A stretch of DNA of 64,000 bases, taken from the NCBI RefSeq assembly GCF_001375595.1, contig NZ_CVJQ01000002.1, positions 124,001 to 188,000 of the forward strand, read 5' to 3'. The stretch is from Phenylobacterium immobile (ATCC 35973). GTDB taxonomy: Bacteria; Pseudomonadota; Alphaproteobacteria; Caulobacterales; Caulobacteraceae. The notes below the pieces were generated by a model. The model saw only the letters and a program-made list of their open reading frames with translations. It was not told the origin of the DNA and made no database searches. Within the stretch, counting starts at the first letter, position 1. Every line of letters begins with the position of its first letter. Shown piece by piece: positions 60,602-64,000 of the stretch. Both the position numbers and the translations under genes were made by a program.

Positions 60602-61494
60602 TCGAACTTGTCATCGACCAGCGGCGCCGCGATCTCGGCGGTTTCGAGGTCGGCCGCGTCCTGCCGTTCGCCCAGCGCCGGATGGTCGGGCCCTTCGTCT
60701 TCTTCGACCACATGGGTCCGGCCGCCTTCGAGCCCGGCTTCCCGCGCACGGTCGACGTCCGCCCGCACCCGCACATCGGCCTGTCCACAGTCACCTACCT
60801 CTACGAGGGCGCGATCACCCACCGCGACAGCGTCGGCGTCACCCAGCGAATCCTACCCGGCGAGGTGAACTGGATGACCGCCGGCTCTGGCATCACCCAT
60901 TCCGAGCGCTTCGAGGACCTGCGCGCCCACGGCGGCCGCATCCACGGCATCCAGGCCTGGGTCGCCCTGCCGGTTGAACAGGAAGAGACTGCGCCGACCT
61001 TCGCCCACCACGGTCCGGAAGATCTGCCCACCGTCGAGTTCGGCGATGGGCTCTGGGCCCGACTGATCGCCGGCGAGGCCTTCGGCGCCCAGGCCAAGGT
61101 CGATGTCCGCTCGCCGCTCTTCTACGTCCACTGGGCGATGAAGGCGGGCGCCCGCGCCCAGCTGGAAGCGCGCTACCCCGAGCGTGCGGCTTACGTCGCC
61201 CAAGGCATCGTCGAGGTGGAGGGCCGTCCGCTCTCCGCCGGCCAGATGGCGGTCTTCGCGCCCGGCCGGCCGGTGCTGTTCACCGCGACGACCGACGCTG
61301 TCGTCATGCTGCTGGGCGGCGATCCGGTCGGCCCGCGCTTCATTGAGTGGAATTTCGTGTCCTCGTCCAAGGACCGCCTCGAACAGGCGAAGGCCGACTG
61401 GCGCGCAGGCCGCATGAAACTGCCCGACGCCGACGATCAGGAGTTCATCCCCCTGCCCGCCGACCCGCCGCCGCCAGCGCCCGCGATGAGCTGA
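60598..61494 (+). CDS. pirin family protein
   Basis: The 298-residue bicupin protein has the metal-binding pattern DVRPHPHIGLSTVTYLYEGAITHRDS in the N-terminal cupin and GEVNWMTAGSGITHSERF. A second cupin carries LEARYPERAAYVAQGIVEVEG and the final GPRFIEWNFVSSSKDRLEQAKADW. Some pirins are quercetinases, and others act as redox-sensitive regulators. It overlaps the Lrp gene and the following esterase gene (TGATG), so the three form an operon. The role is not defined. Confidence 0.92.
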   Translation: MIELVIDQRRRDLGGFEVGRVLPFAQRRMVGPFVFFDHMGPAAFEPGFPRTVDVRPHPHIGLSTVTYLYEGAITHRDSVGVTQRILPGEVNWMTAGSGITHSERFEDLRAHGGRIHGIQAWVALPVEQEETAPTFAHHGPEDLPTVEFGDGLWARLIAGEAFGAQAKVDVRSPLFYVHWAMKAGARAQLEARYPERAAYVAQGIVEVEGRPLSAGQMAVFAPGRPVLFTATTDAVVMLLGGDPVGPRFIEWNFVSSSKDRLEQAKADWRAGRMKLPDADDQEFIPLPADPPPPAPAMS

Positions 61495-62756
61495 TGAACC
61501 GGCCGACGCCCCACCGCCGCGGCGTTCTCGCCGGCGGGGCCGCTCTGACGCTGGCCGCCTGTGCGCCGAAGGCCGCAACCTCGCCGAACTTCACCGAGCT
61601 CGGCCTTGCGACGCTCGAGGCGGCCCTCGAACGCCACGTCACCCGGGGGTCTATCCCCGGCGCAGTCGGCCTGGTCAGCCGCGGCGGCGAGACCCAGGTT
61701 TTCACCGCCGGCTTCAAGGCCCTGCAAGGCGCCGAGCCGATGCAGCGCGACACGATCTTCCGCATCGCTTCCATGACCAAGCCGCTGACGGCGACAGCGG
61801 TGATGATGCTCATCGACGAGGGCAAATTCATCCTCGACGAGCCGGCCGAGCGCCTGCTTCCAGAACTAGCCAATCGCCGGGTGCTCGCCCGTCCCGACGC
61901 CCCGCTCAGCGAGACCGTGCCGGCCAACCGGCCGATCACCCTCCGCGACATCCTGAACTTCACCCTGGGCTGGGGCGTCTCGTTCGAAAACACGCCCATC
62001 CTGCAGGCGACGCAACGGATCCCGGGCTTCGGCATGCCCGACGCGCAGGCGCCCTTCACCAACGACGCCTTCATGGCCGCGCTCGGCGCCCTGCCGCTCA
62101 TGGCTCAACCCGGCGACCGCTGGCTCTATTCCCTGGGGTCCAACATCCAGGGCGTCCTGGTGGCGCGCGCCTCCGGCCTGTCCCTGCCCGACTTTCTAGC
62201 CCGCCGGGTCACCGGCCCGCTGGGTATGAGCGACACCGCCTTCTTCGTCCCGCCCGAGAAGCTCTCACGGCTGGCCACCGCCTACATGCCCAGGAACGGC
62301 CAATTGGAGCTCTACGACGCCCCGAACGGCCGATACGCCAAGCCGCCCAGCTTCGCCGCCGGCGACTCCGGGCTTGTCTCGACTCTTGACGACTACCTGG
62401 CCTTCGCCCGCTTCCTGATGACCGGCCAGGCGCCTGACGGGCGGCCACTCCTCTCAGCCAGATCTCTGGACGAAATGAAGACCAACCACCTGACGAAGAC
62501 CCAGCGCTGGTGGGGCCGCCAGATCCTGACGCTTCGTCGCGGTTGGGGCTACGGGATGGGCGTCGTCATGACCCCGACGCCAGAGGGTCTGCGAGCCGGC
62601 GCCTACGGCTGGGACGGCGGCTTCGGGACCAGCTGGTTCAACGACCCCGCCCGCGACCTCACCGCCATCCTCCTGACCCAGCGCCTCTTCGACACCCCCG
62701 ACCCGCCCCAGATCCACAAGGACTTCCAGGCCGCGGCGATGAAGGCTTTGGTCTAA
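61494..62756 (+). CDS. beta-lactamase-family serine hydrolase (esterase/PBP-like), exported
   Basis: The 420-residue protein has a twin-arginine start with a lipobox (HRRGVLAGGAALTLAAC), suggesting an exported lipoprotein. The serine beta-lactamase-like fold shows the catalytic S-x-x-K in FRIASMTKPLTATAVMMLID, the Y-x-N-type segment WLYSLGSNIQGVLV, and a C-terminal GWGYGMGVVM and GAYGWDGGFGTSW. Such class C-like enzymes are often esterases. EstG of Caulobacter, a periplasmic member of this superfamily that acts on cyclic glucans, is a possible parallel given the opg genes here, but this is only an inference. Confidence 0.87.
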   Translation: MNRPTPHRRGVLAGGAALTLAACAPKAATSPNFTELGLATLEAALERHVTRGSIPGAVGLVSRGGETQVFTAGFKALQGAEPMQRDTIFRIASMTKPLTATAVMMLIDEGKFILDEPAERLLPELANRRVLARPDAPLSETVPANRPITLRDILNFTLGWGVSFENTPILQATQRIPGFGMPDAQAPFTNDAFMAALGALPLMAQPGDRWLYSLGSNIQGVLVARASGLSLPDFLARRVTGPLGMSDTAFFVPPEKLSRLATAYMPRNGQLELYDAPNGRYAKPPSFAAGDSGLVSTLDDYLAFARFLMTGQAPDGRPLLSARSLDEMKTNHLTKTQRWWGRQILTLRRGWGYGMGVVMTPTPEGLRAGAYGWDGGFGTSWFNDPARDLTAILLTQRLFDTPDPPQIHKDFQAAAMKALV

Positions 62757-62764
62757 AGTCGTTT

Positions 62765-62779
62765 GTTCGCGTTTTGTTC
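62765..62779 (+). promoter_or_regulatory. LexA (SOS) box upstream of toxin gene 2
   Basis: GTTCGCGTTTTGTTC is an exact GTTC-N7-GTTC box. It begins nine bases after the stop codon of the beta-lactamase-family gene and shares the 12-mer TTTTGTTCTTGA (62772-62783) with the other two loci. It directly abuts the -35 hexamer, so LexA binding should block RNA polymerase. Confidence 0.8.
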
Positions 62780-62808
62780 TTGACATCGAATAGCCTACGA
62801 GCTAGAGT
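62780..62808 (+). promoter_or_regulatory. sigma-70-type promoter of toxin gene 2
   Basis: A perfect -35 TTGACA (62780-62785) and a -10 TAGAGT (62803-62808) are separated by 17 bases. This is unusually close to consensus for this GC-rich genome. It overlaps the end of the shared 12-mer and lies about 60 bases before the toxin ATG. Confidence 0.75.
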
Positions 62809-62865
62809 CTAGCTTGGGGAAAGACGCGGACGGCCGCGATTTCAATATTTATAGGGGAAAAGCGG

Positions 62866-63492
62866 ATGGCGCTGCGCCAACCGGAGCGCACCCGTGCGCC
62901 TGCCAGGTCGTCAACTCCCTGGCGAGGGCCTTCCGGGTCGGCACGACCCTACAATGCTCTACAACAGCAGAATTCCAGGGAACTCGCCGCGCTCCGCCGC
63001 CAGCAGGCGGAGTTCGCCGAAATACGCCGGCAGATTGATCGCCAGAATCAATTGCTGGCTCTCCCCGCTCTCGCGCCAGTCGCCGCAGTCCTGGGGTTGG
63101 AAGGTGCTGGCTTAGCCGCCGCTATGCTGGCGAAGCCAGCGATCTCGACGGGCCAATTGGTCCTCACCAGACGCATGCCACCGCTCAGAGGGGAGACGTG
63201 GGCCACGCGGGCGGGCAAGAAGGCCCACGCCGAGATGAGGGCCCGCGTTCGCGAGAAGCCTGGTTGGGAATCCGAACGCTATACGAAGACGAACGACGGT
63301 GGATACGTTCGGCCCGACATCAGCGCCCCTGTTCGCAGCCAAGCGAAGAATGGGGAGCGCTTCTTGATGGAGCTCAAACCTGACACGCCATACGGACGAA
63401 AAGCGGCGGCGAAGGCAGTGAAGAGCTACGAGGAGTGGACGGGAAACAAGGCGCGAGCGATCTTTTACAAGCAAAGCGACTACCGTGAGTAG
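62866..63492 (+). CDS. putative SOS-regulated PD-(D/E)XK nuclease toxin
   Basis: The 208-residue protein follows an AGGGGAAA ribosome site. Residues about 42-108 (RRQQAEFAEIRRQIDRQNQL, then LALPALAPVAAVLGLEGAG and PAISTGQLV...PPLR) match the module at residues 20-85 of the toxin at 2468. Residues about 112-208 are a different domain with GKKAHAEMRARVREKPGWESE, GGYVRPDISAPV (Asp151) and FLMELKPDTPYGRKAAAKAVKSYEEW (Glu169-x-Lys171). This is the D...E-x-K pattern of restriction-endonuclease-fold toxins (Tox-REase type). No signal peptide is present. Its end overlaps the next gene by eight bases (GTGAGTAG). DNA cleavage is inferred. Confidence 0.65.
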   Translation: MALRQPERTRAPARSSTPWRGPSGSARPYNALQQQNSRELAALRRQQAEFAEIRRQIDRQNQLLALPALAPVAAVLGLEGAGLAAAMLAKPAISTGQLVLTRRMPPLRGETWATRAGKKAHAEMRARVREKPGWESERYTKTNDGGYVRPDISAPVRSQAKNGERFLMELKPDTPYGRKAAAKAVKSYEEWTGNKARAIFYKQSDYRE

Positions 63493-64000
63493 ATCTCTCT
63501 TCGCCAAGGCCCTTGACGCTGCGCTTCGGCCGATTGGATTTGAGCGGAACAAGGATGATTGGACCCGAATTCGCGGCGACTTCGAAGCGACCATCAATCG
63601 GCAGTCGAGTTGGTTGGGCGGAGTAGCCGTAAATTGCGCGCTCAAGGATCTCGTCACTGAAAGACTTTATCTTGAGATCTTTCCGGAAGCGGTCGTGTTT
63701 CCTGTCCCTTACCGTCGCATGGGTGAATTTATTGAAGGGCATGACGGCTGGTGGGCGACGGAAGACCCAGATGCGGCGGCGGATATGGCCACAGCCGTCC
63801 TCAACAACGTCATCCCTTGGTTCGAGCAACCATGGCCACTCGAGGTGCAGGCCCGCGAGTGGTATTTTCGCGAACGGCAACTCGAACGACTGCGGGGTGG
63901 AGGCGGCTTTGGCGCCATCGGCCTCGTGCTCACCTTGCACCGGATGGGCGAGTTCGATGATGTGCGGAAGCTTCTGAACGCACCCACCCCTCGGACCGCA
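63485..64000 (+). CDS. putative immunity protein (DUF4304-like), partial
   Basis: The frame starts at GTG 63485, inside the end of toxin gene 2, and runs off the window end with 172 codons visible. It begins SRSLFAKALDAALRPIGFERNKDDWTRIRGDFEATINRQSSW, a pattern of the DUF4304 kind (aL+p.GF.+....w.r......i..Q.s). An aromatic-rich section follows (WWATEDPDAAADMATAVLNNVIPWFEQPWP). It is unrelated to the immunity-like proteins at 3073 and 3686. The coupling with a nuclease-like gene makes immunity the best guess. The C-terminus is missing. Confidence 0.6.
   Translation, partial: MSRSLFAKALDAALRPIGFERNKDDWTRIRGDFEATINRQSSWLGGVAVNCALKDLVTERLYLEIFPEAVVFPVPYRRMGEFIEGHDGWWATEDPDAAADMATAVLNNVIPWFEQPWPLEVQAREWYFRERQLERLRGGGGFGAIGLVLTLHRMGEFDDVRKLLNAPTPRTA

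Noticed and set aside
62814..63038. A 74-codon frame overlapping the start of toxin gene 2
   Set aside because: It starts at a TTG without a ribosome site, while the overlapping frame has AGGGGAAA, the shared toxin module and a coupled downstream gene.
1..64000. CRISPR arrays, insertion sequences, phage genes or secretion-system genes that could deliver the toxins
   Set aside because: I looked for regular repeats, transposase, integrase, phage structural and secretion motifs and saw none in the window, so any delivery route must be encoded elsewhere.

Overview
The window is high-GC, densely packed bacterial DNA. It looks like a member of the Caulobacteraceae (Caulobacter/Phenylobacterium type). 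This rests on a ManC-AGE fusion protein, a stand-alone pstS, OpgG/OpgH glucan genes, a large TonB-dependent receptor paired with an exported hydrolase, an FtsE/FtsX block between a zinc-ribbon gene and ydcF/plsC, fused indolepyruvate oxidoreductase, and the alphaproteobacterial form of the LexA box (GTTC-N7-GTTC). Almost all of it is chromosomal housekeeping sequence. I see no rRNA, CRISPR array, insertion sequence or prophage. One tRNA (CAT anticodon) lies near 49.3 kb.

Layout. 1-2.4 kb: HAD hydrolase (cut by the edge), serB and miaA. 2.4-4.2 kb: a lower-GC cassette with a small nuclease-like toxin and two related immunity-like genes. 4.2-6.3 kb: ilvB behind an Ile/Leu/Val attenuator, without ilvN next door. 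6.3-8.1 kb: pstS with a possible Pho box, and a CBS protein. 8.2-13.2 kb: acyltransferase-DUF998 fusion, first opgH, exported protein. 13.2-18.8 kb (minus strand): an ApbE/DUF4198/DUF2271/PepSY flavin-type operon behind a Fur-like site, then a cytochrome c and a Tat-exported amine oxidase. 19.1-25.8 kb: ManC-AGE fusion, DMT exporter, opgG and second opgH. 25.8-34.5 kb: adenine deaminase-like enzyme, TonB receptor, propeller-amidohydrolase, MFS exporter. 34.6-38.3 kb: cysD, cysNC, cysQ. 38.3-43.5 kb: tlpA-like gene, argH, lptM-like lipoprotein, lysA, and aroG behind an aromatic-rich attenuator. 43.5-49 kb: hpt, zinc-ribbon gene, ftsE, ftsX, ydcF, plsC, chaC, DUF2125. 49-54.6 kb: TonB-like pseudogene, tRNA, GT4 glycosyltransferase, asnB, sugar dehydrogenase, lhgO-like oxidase. 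54.6-62.8 kb: DUF1963 gene, alpha/beta hydrolase, indolepyruvate oxidoreductase with a divergent Lrp regulator, pirin, beta-lactamase-family esterase. 62.8-64 kb: a second toxin-immunity pair, cut by the window end.

The most interesting signal is a dispersed, apparently DNA-damage-inducible toxin system. Two small proteins at opposite ends of the window (2468-3076 and 62866-63492) share an N-terminal module: a charged Gln/Arg-rich helix, then an Ala/Leu/Pro-rich hydrophobic stretch, then an Ala-Ile-Ser/Pro-x-Leu-Arg linker. Their C-terminal nuclease-like domains differ, one HNH-like and one PD-(D/E)XK-like. Each is followed by an overlapping, unrelated immunity-type gene. Each is preceded by an exact GTTC-N7-GTTC box inside the shared 12-mer TTTTGTTCTTGA. 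A third copy of that 12-mer, in a one-mismatch box, precedes a membrane-anchored DUF1963 gene at 54.7 kb. The arrangement resembles colicins and pyocins in logic (SOS-controlled nuclease plus immunity), but no delivery system is visible here.

Two clear attenuators stand out. The ilvB leader peptide reads Ile-Leu-Val-Leu-Val. The aroG leader has Phe-Ser-Phe-Trp-Phe-Ser-Tyr in codons that are rare for this genome, with alternative pairing into the terminator stem.
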